64,000 nucleotides of DNA, taken from contig NC_088871.1 of assembly GCF_032884065.1 (NCBI RefSeq), positions 17,418,472 to 17,482,471 on the forward strand, read 5' to 3'. How positions within the stretch are numbered: position 1 is the stretch's first letter; every line of letters begins with the position of its first letter. The translations under genes were made by a program, and so were the position numbers. This DNA comes from Artemia franciscana (lineage: Eukaryota; Arthropoda; Branchiopoda; Anostraca; Artemiidae). Shown piece after piece: positions 10,316-22,931 of the stretch. A model generated the notes under the pieces. It worked only from the letters and a program-made list of their open reading frames with translations. It made no database searches and was not told the DNA's origin.

Positions 10316-10551
10316 GTAAGCTTTTGAACCTGTTTATTCTTATATGTCTCATTCGTTAGACTTTTCAAACAGGTGAAGATCTTAAATATGTCTTACCTTA
10401 GTTATATGATATTTCAGTTGCATCCTCCTTTTATCTTTTTTTTAAATTACCGAATATTTTCTTTTATTAGAAATTTATTGTTTCTTTATATTTTAAATTT
10501 TCTATTAATATTTTCAGTTTACCAGAATTATTCTGCCTCTAGCTATAATAG

Positions 10552-10767
<216 letters not shown>

Positions 10768-10995
10768 TATTAGTATTAGTTATCTAATTAATATCTATCA
10801 GTTATAATTACTTTTCAAATAATTACAACATAGACATTATGGATAACCATTCAATAGCAAATATCTACATAAGTCCACTCCTCTAGTCCTAATTCAGTTG
10901 ACTAGTATATTTAAAATTAACTAGCAGCTTAAACATTAGGATCAGACCCATATTATTTTGCTTACGCCTATTGTAGGCTACTCTTTCATTATAAT

Positions 10996-11013
10996 GTGTT
11001 GCGAGAGCAACAC
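10996..11013. repeat. Short perfect hairpin GTGTTGC-GAGA-GCAACAC
   Basis: A 7-bp perfect stem with a 4-nt GAGA loop opens a relatively GC-rich stretch (11000-11400). Two overlapping open frames there (11090-11386, 11130-11342) have no recognisable product. This is likely part of an unidentified repeat. Confidence 0.7.
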
Positions 11014-11499
11014 TTTGGTTTTGTCCTGTTTTTTTTTTCCTATGCCGCCGATCTCGGCTTATTCCTGGAAACTAGTAAAGGTCTAACCTGTGCGGTTTTT
11101 ACGGAAAGTGTGGACCGCAGGCCGGATTTATGACTATGGCATTACATTTTGGAAACCTCCGCAGAACTCTTGCCTGGGGTCAAAAAGGATGGTTTTTTCT
11201 TGTCCACGAGCCAGAGACAATGGTGTGCAATGTGAAGTGGAGCTATATAGCCTATGTCAGCGAGAAGTATCTGAAGTTGTGCAGCCTAGCTTTCGTTTCA
11301 TCAAACCATGTTTCTGCTTTCGAATGGAAAGCTCCGTTCTAGCAGGCAAGCAGAGAGGCACCACTTTCAAATTGAAGATGAACTAAAATCTACAAGTTTT
11401 AAATATATGCGGCAGTTACCCGGCCCCATAGCCAATATATCTCCTTTAAGTGATAAATAGAAAAATTTACAGAAACGAAAAAGCGGCATTTTCCCACGG

Positions 11500-12164
<665 letters not shown>

Positions 12165-12353
12165 AGAGATCGGTATATTTAAAAACTATCGTAGCATAGA
12201 GCTAAATTCAGTTTTTTCACAAAAATCATACATTTAAACAAAAATCACACACTACAACTCAGCATTAAAAACTGATGTGAAAAAAGGCACAAATGAGTTT
12301 GCGTATCGATTGGTTCGTACTTTAGGGGGTACAAGTTTATTTCGTAATCGAGT

Positions 12354-12680
12354 TCAGCTATTGGGAGGGGCTGGTTCAGGTAGTAGTGATCGGTGGCTCT
12401 TATTGGCTAGGATGAATTTTCCAAATTGGTGAATAAGGTGTTCCAGCCGGACTTTAAGTGGAGATAAATTTAATTTAGCGAGGGCTTGATCGTAGGGTAT
12501 ACCACGGTCTCGGAGTATAATCCTTGTTGCTCTTTTCTGGACGAACTCTATGTCGCGTAATAGGTACGCTGTGCTGATAGCAGATGGACCCCACACCGGG
12601 CACGCGTACTCGAGCAACGGGCGAACATAACAAGTGTAGACATGGAGAAGGCTTTTAGTATCACACCCAAAACGCCTCAT
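12354..12680 (-). pseudogene. LINE reverse transcriptase C-terminal fragment (CR1/L2-like)
   Basis: This 108-residue minus-strand frame contains YVRPLLEYACPVWGPSA and IEFVQKRATRII, hallmarks of the thumb region downstream of the reverse transcriptase catalytic core in CR1/L2/jockey-type LINEs. A related fragment of the same family lies at 38040-38330 on the plus strand. The catalytic core is missing. Its 5' side abuts the left arm of the large inverted repeat. Confidence 0.8.
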
Positions 12681-13289
12681 TTTGGTAAGTGTCTGAAACT
12701 TACTTCAGAAGGCATGGAGGGGAGGGGGGGTCACCATTTCTTATCTTAGTTTCCGCTCGTTCTTAGGTTGACCTTATTATTTCTACTCGTGTGGGGTTTC
12801 ATTTAGCTACTGATAGTGTTTTATGGTAGTTGTATCCGTGGAAATTTTTGACTTCATTTCTGCTCATTTTTTGGTTTAATTAAGCTCTTTAATTTTCTTC
12901 AAAAAGGTTATTTTGAAGGAAAATTTTTTTGATGAATTCTATTCGTGATAAAAACCCCGAGGGGGTTTCATATAAGCATATAAAGAAAAAAATCAATCAT
13001 CAACTGTTACTAAAATCCATTTTTGCATTTTTTTAAGATTTGGCAAAATTTCTTTTGGCAGTTTTTCAAGATTTGGCCAAATTTCTCCTTATTTACTTAC
13101 AGTACCATGAATATTTTAATTACATAGGCTAGAGTTTAAACTGACAAAAAAGGTAAATAAAAGGTAAATAAAAGGTAAATATACCACACCAATATATTTA
13201 AGTGACTAGTGCTATGTACGAGAATAATACTGGTGCAATTAAAGTAGGAAATAAGGCCAACAGCTGGTTTTGCATTTAATCAGGATCTA

Positions 13290-13620
13290 AGCAGGGTTGT
13301 GTTGTATCCTCCTTTATGTAGATTATTTTGATGTACCTTGTCTTAAGGAGCCCAGGAAAGGCAATGGGAGAACCAGAGAATCAAATGGGGAGGAAAAATT
13401 CTCCTGGACTTAGATTATGGACTCTGGAAAGCGGATGAAAACTTACTAGATTTTTTTCAGAAAAATTACCTACGGATTATTCTGGGTATCTGTCTGACTA
13501 ACCGTATTTCAAACAGTAGGTTGTACGAAAAATGTGGTTCAATGCTACCTTTTAGGGCTATAATAAAAGAAAATTACTTCAAAGACCATACTGCCTTTCC
13601 ATGACTGAAGTATAACAGTT
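13290..13620 (+). pseudogene. RTE-like LINE fragment in left arm
   Basis: Reads as the end of the reverse transcriptase plus C-terminal region of the RTE-like LINE: KQGCVVSSF-like, IKWGGKILLDLDY, then after an internal deletion FFQKNYLRIILGICLTNRIS and LYEKCGS. The right-arm counterpart at 18370-19000 keeps the segment lost here. Both are noncoding relics. Confidence 0.75.
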
Positions 13621-13659
13621 GAAAATAGGGATGAAGCCTTTTAATCGACAGTGAACAGA

Positions 13660-13712
13660 TATAAATTTTTAACTGGATATTTTGAACACATATACAGTGT
13701 TCATCATCAGCA
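13660..13712 (-). ncRNA. Hammerhead-like motif in PLE segment
   Basis: On the minus strand CTGATGA is followed by a 7-bp stem TGAACAC/GTGTTCA with a 7-nt loop and then AAATATCCAGTTA. The geometry matches the candidate at 6736-6778. The core G before AAA appears replaced by A or absorbed in the stem, so activity is doubtful. Known PLEs carry hammerhead motifs, which fits the PLE coding block just downstream. Confidence 0.4.
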
Positions 13713-13843
13713 GTAACACTAAAACACATCAGTAAAAACAAACGAAATCTCATCTCACCTAAGAGCTATGACGTCTGCCCACCTGATATGTCAGATAAAT
13801 CTAATGAACCAGAACCGAAAAGGTCAAATTTTGAGGAAGACAT

Positions 13844-14440
13844 ATGGTTGACGTAATTTCAGGATGGAATTATGGGGAGGAGAAATTAAAAGGTATTTTA
13901 GAACATCTTAATTTTTTGGGAGGTGATTTCAAATTTACAATAACATTGGAAGAGGATATGAAACTTCTATTTCTGGATGTTCTTCTGTTAAAAGATGAAA
14001 ATAGTCTGGATTTTAAAATATATAGAAAACCTACTAACAATAATAGATTTTTGTCGTTCTTCTCCTGTCATGTTCGCCAAGTAAAAAATGTTTTAATCAT
14101 CTCCTTAACTGACCGCATTTTTAGAATTTGTTCTCCAAAATTCATTGAGGAAAAATTATTGTTATTAAAAGAAATTTTCTTAAGTAACCATTATCCAGGC
14201 TGGTTAATTGACCAGACTTTTTCAAAAAGAAGGAAATTTTTTTTTAGAATTTTCTAACGATATTCCAGAAACAGTAGAAAAGAAAGATGTTTTTTGTTTT
14301 TTACCTTATGTTCCAAGGCTGAGGGGAAAACTTAAAAGAATTCTACAAAATGATGGTTTAAAGGCAGCTTTAAGAGGAAGTAATACTTTGGCTAGCCAAT
14401 ATGTCTTATTTGAGTCAATAAATAGAAAAAATTACAGAAT
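13844..14440 (+). pseudogene. Penelope-like element coding remnant
   Basis: The frame at 13844-14257 contains LLFLDVLLLKD and KIYRKPTNNNRFLSFFSCH, the FLDVL...YRKPT-(N/D)-RYL signature near the end of PLE reverse transcriptases, then RIFRICSPKFIEEK. A frameshift near 14230 leads to DVFCFLPYVPRLRGKLKRIL and GSNTLAS, matching the PLE linker segment (LPYV...LKRIL...NTL) before the GIY-YIG endonuclease. The endonuclease itself was not found; family Z copy 2 begins where it should lie. Confidence 0.82.
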
Positions 14441-14449
14441 AAGAAAAGT

Positions 14450-14960
14450 GGGGACCGAAAGTACTTCCATCTATTATTTCTACCCATTTCTGTTCGTGAT
14501 TTCAGCTGAGTTTATCATTCGTTTTTTTTGCACTTGGGATTACGGTAGGGAATTGGTATCAGATGTACCTCTTAAAATTTAACTCTCAAAATTAAAAAAG
14601 TTCTCTCATTGCTAAAAAAATTTGACTTTATCCTTTGCTTCTTTCTGAGTGGGGACGTTAGAAACTTGGCCTATGGCAAGAAAGTCACCTTTTGAACTAA
14701 GACAGATAGATTGTTTTGTTCGACGGCAGTCGATAGCTCTTGATGAGCGGATCAAACTACGTGTCATTTGTTTTTTGGTAGAAAAATTTCTTCATGAGAT
14801 ATACCAGTTTGAAAGTTGGGTTGACAACTCCAATAGTAAGGTACACATTGAAACCAAAAATAGGACAATACGGAAATGGATTCAAATATACCTCTTAAAC
14901 TTTAGAAGTTCTCCCATTGCTAAAGAAATTAGAGCTTATCCTTTGCTCCTTTCTTAGTGA
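14450..14960 (+). repeat. Dispersed repeat family Z, copy 2
   Basis: Collinear with copy 1 at 11500-12012 (GATTTCAGCTGAGTTTATCA, AACTAAGACAGATAGATTG, TTTCTTCATGAGATATACCA) but lacks the GGGGTGATC end and the GA tract. It joins directly to the PLE remnant. The 124- and 102-residue frames here are incidental. Confidence 0.75.
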
Positions 14961-15880
14961 TTATATAATAAGGCTGTTGGAGTTGAAACAACTCTTAAAA
15001 GCCTGGGGACAAGGATTTTAAGTTATATTTGGGGGGAGGGCGGTATCAGGATTTTTATTGAGGCAATGGCTGGATAAATTTTAAAAAAGCCTCAATTTAT
15101 TAGAAATTGAAAATTCTATTTTCCTTTAAGATTCAGAAGAGATTTTAAGGCATTTAGTCCCCCCTTTCCATCAAATTAATCTGGTCGAAATTGTGAGAAA
15201 GCCATTTTGATTAAAATAGTCGCAAGAACATGTAAAAATGCCTCCAGGATTGACCTTCCCCCACCCAGAGCTCAGGGCAAGGGTTGCAATTATATCCCAA
15301 GGGTATATATGGTTTTCACGGACTGAGTGGTCGTTATAAACTACGAATGGGGCTCATTTGATAAGACATTTGGAGTTCTAGTGTCTTTTTTCCTATTAAA
15401 AACCGATTGAACAGTAAAAGATCCAACTTGCCACGCCAATCATTTCCCAAAATGCATCCAACCAAAATTTTTAGGTAACCCTCTTGTTCTGTATTGCTGA
15501 AAAGTCCAATGATTATGTCTTTGGGGATATCACCCGTCTCCACAGCTTTCAGGGCTAAGGCTCAAAGTTTGGCAATCCGTCCTCTATTGTTTACATATAA
15601 TATATGTTGTTGAGAAAGGTTGGAATGCTTGACCTTTAATTTCTCAAAAGACAACCGGCAATCAGGTGAACTTTTCAGAGAATGTGCAGGGATGTGCTAC
15701 ACAAAATCAAGGCACAAGTATCTGAGGATACGTTTAGGAGAAAGCTGAAATAAATCAAGACATACAATGCGCATATAGATTTCCGACACAGGAGTACCAG
15801 CAATATTTTCTGAACGGCATAGCTTATTATAATAAAACATTTTGGGTATCATGACGGGGACGTTCAACTAACCAATAAAC
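14961..15880. other. Intergenic stretch without recognised features
   Basis: Nothing recognisable was seen. A 69-residue minus-strand frame at 15334-15543 has no known motif. A G-rich patch lies near 15030. Confidence 0.5.
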
Positions 15881-15884
15881 AACA

Positions 15885-16270
15885 TATACCTTCTACTATT
15901 TCTATGAATTTTGATACTACGGCTTTTACTACTAATGCTACTTATACAATATCATTACTGCTATTACTATTATATTATTACTATTAAGGCTAAGTGTATA
16001 AAGGTAAAAATTTGAAAAAATTCAGACAATTTTTCGATTTTAGTAAGAATATGAATATGTAGGTTATCAAATGGTTACATTGGTTTTGTCATAGCACCGG
16101 CTAACTGTATTAAGTTCAATGTTTCATTGGTTTATGGGAGGTATGTCAAACTATTCATAAGATAATATTTTGATACTATTGCTGCCACTAGTGCTAGTTC
16201 TATCACTGTTAATAATACTGCTACTGTAATTACTATTAAAGCTATCTTTAAGGGCACGAAGGTGAAATTC
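15885..16270. repeat. Two diverged copies of an ACT/TGC-rich repeat
   Basis: 15905-16015 and 16160-16265 share an ordered pattern (TTTTGATACTA, then ACTACT/GCTACT triplets, then AAGGCTAAGTGTATAAAGGT or AAAGCTATCTTTAAGGGCAC, then GTGAAAATTT-like). The 128-residue minus-strand frame at 16132-16518 crosses the second copy. Confidence 0.55.
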
Positions 16271-16545
16271 TCTGGGAATATTAAGGAGGAAAGGTGAACA
16301 GACCTCTCAAAGCCTGAAGCCGTCAATTGCTTATTGGTACTAGTGGTACTAGTGAAGCGATCAGATTGCTTACTGGTACTAGTGGAAACAACATCAACAG
16401 CAATCATTGGAACTCTGTTATGATCTAAGCTGGTTTTTTCATCGTTGGAGGGGTGTTCTACATCTCCCCAGGACTGAACCGCCTCCAGAAGAAGGCCAGA
16501 TGCATTTAGTTTTGACATCGAGTCAAGAAAAGGAGAAATTGGCCG

Positions 16546-16547
<2 letters not shown>

Positions 16548-16632
<85 letters not shown>
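16548..16632. repeat. (TA)n microsatellite
   Basis: About 85 bp of uninterrupted AT dinucleotides. Confidence 0.97.
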
Positions 16633-16634
<2 letters not shown>

Positions 16635-17600
16635 CAACAAAAATAGTGGTCCAAAAAAGGAACCAGTCAACGTTTTCTTCATTAAAGTATAAAAAAAGAT
16701 AAATGAAAGAGCTATATATTTTTCAAACTCTAAGGCAACGTCTTATTTAATTTAACAACAAATTCCAGACTATTATTCGGTTAAATGCTTGGTCACATTC
16801 TTCAGAATGGATAACGTCCAGTTTTCTTAAAAAAAACGAAGCAACAATAGGGTTAGTCGACCTCTATCATTTTGCTTCCTTTAGTGAGTTCGTCCTGAAT
16901 CCTTTCCTCAAACGCGGAAGGCATTCCTGTTGTCAATTCCCTTAAATCAGGAATACAAAGAAACTAAGCTCCCTTTTGCCTAACAGTTTCCTTTGTTGTA
17001 CAATGAGAATCCTAAAAGGTGCCTGAAATAACACGCAAAAATTGTTTAAATTAGTTGTCAGTTCTGCTGTAATATTTTACATAGAATTATTTCAACCTCT
17101 TGCCACCATTCGATTGTTTTTCAATCGTGTTTGCACCCTTTGTTTCAAATCATGTTTAAGATTTGCAAGTTTTTGTTTTTTTTTCTTATTGAAGGCATTT
17201 ATTTCTTTTAGCTAGTAAAGACAAAATTTTTATGTTTTTCAAATATGAATATAAATAAAAACCAATACCGACAGCTATTTTTAAAAGCAACATATCTTAA
17301 GGCAATACAACTTAATGCACGTACTATTGGGCTTACAAATTTTGCATCAACTAGATGTAAGAAACAGCAAAAAAAACATTGAACAAAGAGGATTTAAAAA
17401 TAGATAAACTTACACTATAGCTCAAATTTACCTGGGCTGTTGAAAAAGGTTTGTCAAAATTTCAAGTTGAGAAATGGCTATACTACCTTCTATCAAAAGT
17501 TCTAATTGGATTTCTGTACGTGGTTAATATTACAAATGAACTAAGAGGAAGTCTTTATTTAGATTTGCAGTTTAAGGAACGGTTGATATTTTGTTATAGT
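16633..17600. other. AT-rich stretch without recognised features
   Basis: No coding similarity or clear repeat structure was recognised. It forms part of the spacer between the arms of the large inverted repeat. Confidence 0.5.
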
Positions 17601-17604
17601 AAAG

Positions 17605-18060
17605 TTACAGTAAATGATGCATTTTCTTGTCGTTAATTCTGCCAAGGATGATACACATTTGGCTGCATACATAATCGTGGATCGATGTGATCTCTAACTT
17701 CTGCCTTGATATTTTTTTAAGCAGGGAGTGATAACAATATTTAAATAACAATAATTTCTCCTCAATGAATTTTGGAGAACAAATTCTAAAAATGCAGTCA
17801 GGTAAGGAGATGATTAAACCAATTTTTACTTGGCGAGCATGACAGGAGAAGAACGACAAAAATATATTATTGTTAGTAGGTTTTCGGTAAATTTTAAAAT
17901 CCTGACTATTTACATTTTTTAACGAAGAACATCCAGAAATGGAAGTTTTATATCCTCTTCTAATTTAATTGTAAATTTTAAATCACCTCCCTAAAAATTA
18001 AGATGTTCTAAAAAACCTTTTAATTCCTCCTCCCCATAATTCCATACTGAAATTATGTCA
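17605..18060 (-). pseudogene. Penelope-like element coding remnant (right arm)
   Basis: Minus-strand counterpart of 13844-14166. It reads FLDVL-like, YRKPTNNN, FLSFFSCHARQVKIGLIIS and RIFRICSPKFIEEKLLL with stops and frameshifts. Similarity to the left arm ends near 17740, after which the sequence reads into an unrelated tail (SRQKLEITSIHDYVCSQMC). Confidence 0.78.
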
Positions 18061-19490
18061 TCCATATAACTCCCTCACAATTTGTGTTTTAAAAAATATG
18101 AATCTAACACTACAAAACATTTTCTACAAAACAATTTTCAATACTACAGCGGATGCAAATCTACTTAACCTTTTCGGTTGTGGTTCATTAGATTTATCTG
18201 ACGTATATGGTGGGCAGAGGTCATAGCTCTTAGGTGAGATGAGATTTCGTTTGTTTTTATTGATGTGTTTTAGTGTTACTGCTGATTAAAAGGTTTCATC
18301 CCTATTTTGAACTGTTATACTTTAGTCATGGAAAGGCAGTTTGGTCTTTGAAGTTATTTTCTTTCATGATAGCCCTAAAAAGTAGGATTTAACCACATTT
18401 TTCGTACAACCTACTGTTTGAAATACGGTTAGTCGGACAGATACCCAGAATAATCCGTAGGTAATTTCTCTGGAAAACATCTAGTAAGTTTTCATCCGCT
18501 TTCCGGAGCACCCATACTTCAGAGCCATATTTGACCATTTTCATCACTGCATTCAATATTATAATCTTGATTTGCAGACTTATCTTCTTATTCCTCCAAA
18601 CTTTTTTTTTAACTATGAAAAAACACCCTGAGACTTGGCGATCCTGCTTTTAACATCTTCACCACTCCCGCCGTCTTTACTAATAATACTACGAAGGTAA
18701 TTGAAGCTGCCCACCTGATCAATCTTTTCGTTACCCGACGTCAGCTTTTCATCTTCACTTAACCTTAGTGACTTAGTCTTCTTAACATTAATTTTCAAAC
18801 CTATTCTAGCACTCTGAACTCTTAAAGCACTTTCATTTAATATGCTTAAATCATCAGTATAATCTAAGTCCAGGAGAATTTTCCCTCCCCATTTGATTCT
18901 CTGGTCTCCCATTGCCTTTCATGGGCTCCTTAAGACAAAGTGCATAAAAATAATCGACATAAAGGAGGATACAACACAACCCTGCTTAACTCCTGATTTA
19001 ATGCAAAACCAGCTGTTAGCCTCATTTCATACTTTAACCGCAGTAGTATTATTCTCGTACATAGCACTAGTTACTTTAATATATTTTTCTGGTATATTTA
19101 ACTTTTATTTACCTTTTTTTTCAGGTTAAACTCTAGCCTATGTAATTAAAATATTTGTGGTACCGTAAGTAAATAAGAGAAATTTGGCCAAATCTTAAAA
19201 AACTACGAAAATGGATTTTAGTAACAGTTGATCTAAAAACACGAACAGAATTAATCTAAAACATTTCCTACAAAATAACCTTTTTGAAGAAAATTAAAGG
19301 GCTAAATTAAACCAAAAAGTGAGCAGAAATGAAGTCAAATAATTTCCACAGATATAACTACCACAATACACTTATCAGTAACTAAATGAAACCCCACACG
19401 AGTAGAAATAATAAGGTCAACCTAAGAACGAGCGGAAACTAAGATATTAAGTGCTCACCCCCTCCTTCCCCTCCATGCCTTCTGAAGTAC
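17740..19490 (-). repeat. Right arm of large inverted repeat (LINE + PLE composite)
   Basis: Reverse-complement homologue of 12700-14166. It is longer because it keeps an LINE segment missing on the left. It ends outward in CCTCCATGCCTTCTGAAGT, matching the outer end of the left arm. Identity looks high by eye, but it was not measured. Confidence 0.88.
18370..19000 (-). pseudogene. RTE-like LINE reverse transcriptase fragment (right arm)
   Basis: The minus-strand frame at 18613-18912 reads IKWGGKILLDLDYTDDLSIL, then RIGLKINVKKTKSLRL and FNYLRSIISKDGG, a textbook RTE/CR1-type reverse transcriptase motif C and following region. The catalytic YADD appears as YTDD, and a segment before the second motif is shortened. 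Downstream on the minus strand it continues through LYEKCG-like sequence near 18400. Related elements are at 30563-33330 and 4256-4560. Confidence 0.82.
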
Positions 19491-20185
19491 GTTTTAATCT
19501 GACGTTATTTTCATTGGGTTTCAGTTTCCTTCTCAATATACCTGCATGGTGCAAGATTGAATTTTAAAATTAAGGTTAATTGAAATAATAGTTACCGTTC
19601 CTGAAACGGCTACAATTGAAATTTTTTCTCACTAAACATTTTCAACAGCGCATTTTTTAATATTTAGTTCGCTACTCGCCGTGGATCATTCTCTACTAGG
19701 TATTAGCTAATTCTTCAACCATGATAAGACACATACAAAGGTAAATTTTAAGTTGGAAAGGGCGGTATTTCCTCGAGGATGGGGGTAAAATCCACAGGGT
19801 AAATTTCCCTGGGAGAAGGTAAGTTTCCAAGAGAATTTGACAGTTGAAATTTTATATGGGAGGAGGAGATTTCCCATCTTGCTTTGAAAACTGATCATAG
19901 ATTAAATTCAAAAAAGATCAATTTTTTAAACATAAATTTAAAAGCAACTTTAAAACTCGAATAGAACAAAAATTTCCCCTGTGTGAGGGATGCTGGCTGT
20001 TCCTTACTCATTCCTCGCTCTATGCATTAAAGTTTGACTTGTGTCAAACTCCTTTGAGAAAGACAAATCCTTCAAGAAAGGCGGGTCAAACCCGAATTGA
20101 ATGAAAAATATTTTAAAAGACTAGGTTATTTTGTGGGAAAAGAGTTTAGATTAAATCTGTAAGTGAGTGGATGGGGGGAGGGAGT
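19491..20185. other. Stretch without recognised genes
   Basis: A GGAGATTT/TTTCCCTGGGAG-type, purine-rich region at 19740-19880 resembles sequence at 34330-34450 and is probably part of a dispersed repeat. No coding motif was seen. Confidence 0.45.
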
Positions 20186-20189
20186 TATT

Positions 20190-21730
20190 TAAGTATTGTC
20201 CTCCATGCAAAGTCTTGAGGTTTTTTTTTAATCTTACATGTAATTGCACCTTGCGTAACTTGCATCCCTGGTCCTGGGGAGTATGTTAACCCTGTAGATA
20301 TTTTTTTTTTTACTTCTGAACGATTTTAAACTAAATGGCCATTTTCACTGCTTTGATTAAACACCATAAGAAAAAGAAAGTGTTGGGGGGCCGGTCACCC
20401 ACTTATCATTTTTGATACTTAAAAAGAGTATTAGAGCTGTTTGATCCCAGTTAAAAAAAATTTCTTCAAGCACATATATATTCAGTAGCACTGGAAAAAA
20501 TATATAAATTAAAAAAAAACTTCACTATAAAATATAAAGAAATGGGCTTTTTCAAATATTGGGCTGCTACAAAACAAAATAAAATGAAAGCAGTTATTTT
20601 TTAAAAAGGGTCTTTCAAAAGCTTAAGGTAGAAGATATTCTATTGAAAAGACAATCTTTATCTAAAAATACTACGTTATGCGAGTAAAATGTAGTAAGAC
20701 TCTAATAGACGAAAAAAGGTTTATTTTTTGGCTACTACGACGTAAATTTCCTGTGCAATCTAACAAAGTAAACAGAACTTGCAAGTTGAGGAAATGCTTT
20801 CAGAAAGATCCTGTAAGTGATGCTGGAAAATTCAAGACCCTAATTTAACGAAAATGCCAATGCATTGCATAAGTAAAATTAAAACTACCTTTTGTTTCCT
20901 TGAATTTGTCCTTATTTGAAGTGCCATCTTTATTAAATCTTAAATAAAATAACAAATACTCATTAAGAAAGAAAGGAACATAAAATAATAAAGAAGTCAG
21001 CGTGGTCTATTGTCGGATGTAGTATGATAGGCTAGTTCAGGTAGTCTGGCCTTAAATTCTTTGCTTATTCTTGAATTTTTTTTTCTATCATTTATAAAAC
21101 AAGCTGGCCTAATCCCCTTAAAGATAGATCAGCCAGTATGATTTTTGTTGCAAGGATTGTTGAGATAGGCTAGCCTTTGCCAGCTTAGGTTACATATAGA
21201 AGTTTCAGGATCTGTTTAAAAATCCTTACTATTTTGTTTCAAAGTAACGGTTTACTGTTATGACTAATGAAAATAAGAAAATAATTTAAATGTATCCTTG
21301 CTTAGCATTGGTAATTCAGTCCCTATTTAGGACATGATTCATAGGCTATGGGTTTAGATTTCAATCCTGCTTTTTAAGGAAATAATGAAAAAGTATTAGA
21401 TGGACTAGGGCTATTGTATGGATGAAGGATGACATATTGCCAAAGAATGTTCTTTGTGGTCAACTGTCTAGGTTTGATAAAAAAAAAAACATCTCATCTG
21501 GGACAAGAAGATTTTGTAAATAAACAATGTAGCCTATAATTGCACATTGTTATTTTATATCAATGTTATATGAAATATTTAAGAGAAATGGAAACTTACA
21601 TAAAAGTAGCTTACTGACTCCAATTAGAATTTACTGAGAGGAGAGGATTTTTTTTTTTTGACAGATAGGCTACTTAACATAGTCAAGAGAAATTTTGCAC
21701 AAAGGAGGAAGGGATTTCTAGGCATTATTT
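20190..21730 (+). repeat. Segmental duplication block X
   Basis: Directly repeated, with divergence and indels, at 22932-25230. Shared landmarks include AAGTATTG then TGCAAAGTCTT at the start, ATATTCAGTAGCACTGGAAA, TCAAATATTGGGCTGCT, AGAAAGAAAGGAACATA, TTACATATAGAAGTTTCAGG and TTAGAATTTACTGAGAGGAG near the end. No gene was recognised within. Confidence 0.82.
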
Positions 21731-21895
21731 AAAATTTGACCAGATTTCAAATTAAAAAAAAGTTTTTCCCACTGAAAATAAGAGCTAACATTAAAACTTA
21801 TGAAATGAATTTAAAGTTATCTGCTTATAAAGGCAAGTTCCTCCTAGTAATTAGCAGGAGTAAATTCACCTTGAAGGTGGAAAGGGTTTCCACAT

Positions 21896-22237
21896 TTGAA
21901 ATATATTGACAAATCTGGTAATATATTGACAAATTTGGCAATGAATATAAATAGAAATAAGAGTCCAATTCAAAGCCTACAAGGGCCTCCTGCAATCTGC
22001 CTCAACTCTTATGCAAGTGAACTTGCAATTATACACCAAGAGATTTGGGCCAGAAACAAAAAATTCAACTGTCTGTAATTGACTACAAAAGTGCAGTGAA
22101 CATGGGATAGATGGGAATCTGTTGATTTTTGAATTTAAAAAAAAAGGGAATAGTTGTGGGAAAAGTCAAAGTCATGGCCAATTGTAGAAAAAAGCCAAGA
22201 CAGATTGTCCAGCCCAGTCAAGGTTAATTTTACCCCT
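21896..22237 (+). repeat. Segmental duplication block Y
   Basis: Nearly identical to 22497-22931 (AATATATTGACAAATTTGGC, CTCAACTCTTATGCAAGTGA, GCCAAGACAGATTGTCCAGC). The second copy carries about 110 extra bases at 22714-22825. The 60-residue frame here is not supported as a gene. Confidence 0.9.
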
Positions 22238-22496
22238 TTGATGGCTGTTGTTACTGTCTCCCATTTATGCTCCATGCAAACGTGTCCCTTCACAATGCCA
22301 AACTAGAGTCGTACCGGTTGGAGGTTCTCGCTGGGGAACAATCACAGGTTGACTACAAGTTGACTTGCATGAAAATTTTCCTCTCATGCATATCACTCCA
22401 CAATGCTGAACTAGAGTCCACCCTCTCATGCTAATTCACGGTGGGTTGGGTTCAACCTGTTGAAGGTTCTAACAGGTTCATTCATGGTGGGGGAAG

Positions 22497-22931
22497 CAAT
22501 ATATTGACAAATTTGAAATATATTGACAAATTTGGCAATGAATATAAATCGAAATAAGAGTCCAATTCAAAGCCTACAATGGGCCTCCTGCAATCTGCCT
22601 CAACTCTTATGCAAGTGAACTTGCAATTATACACCAAGAGATTTGGGCCAGAAACAAAAAATTCAACTGTCTGTAATTGACTACAAAAAGTGCAGTGAAC
22701 ATGGGCTAGATGGGAACCCCATATGAGAATGAGTATATTGTTGGTATGTGTGAAGCCGATGGTTACTACCACTTGAGCAATGGTCTAACCATTGATGGCT
22801 TTAAGGATTTGTGCTTTAATTTAATTTTGAATTTAAAAAAAAGGGAATAGTTGTGGGAAAAGTCAAAGTCATGGCCAATTGTAGAAAAAAGCCAAGACAG
22901 ATTGTCCAGCCCAGTCAAGGTTAATTTTACC
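22497..22931 (+). repeat. Segmental duplication block Y'
   Basis: Second copy of block Y, with an insertion (or deletion in the other copy) of about 110 bp. It runs directly into block X' without a break. Confidence 0.9.

Larger units (their letters stand above)
12700..14166 (+). repeat. Left arm of large inverted repeat (LINE + PLE composite)
   Basis: The reverse complement of this segment is collinear with 17740-19490. Shared landmarks are ACTTCAGAAGGCATGGAGG at the outer end, the RTE-like LINE segment in the middle, the GCTATGAC-TCTGCCCACC stretch, and the PLE coding block at the inner end. Relative to the right arm it lacks several hundred bases of the LINE near 13425 and about 110 bases near 13830, and it carries an extra 64 bases at about 13646-13709. 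Confidence 0.88.

Noticed and set aside
11090..11386. Overlapping 98- and 70-residue frames
   Set aside because: Two overlapping frames with no motif in repeat-like sequence.
16132..16518. 128-residue minus-strand frame with a hydrophobic segment
   Set aside because: It crosses an ACT/TGC-rich repeat that has a second noncoding copy at 15.9 kb; the membrane-like segment is probably an accident of the repeat.
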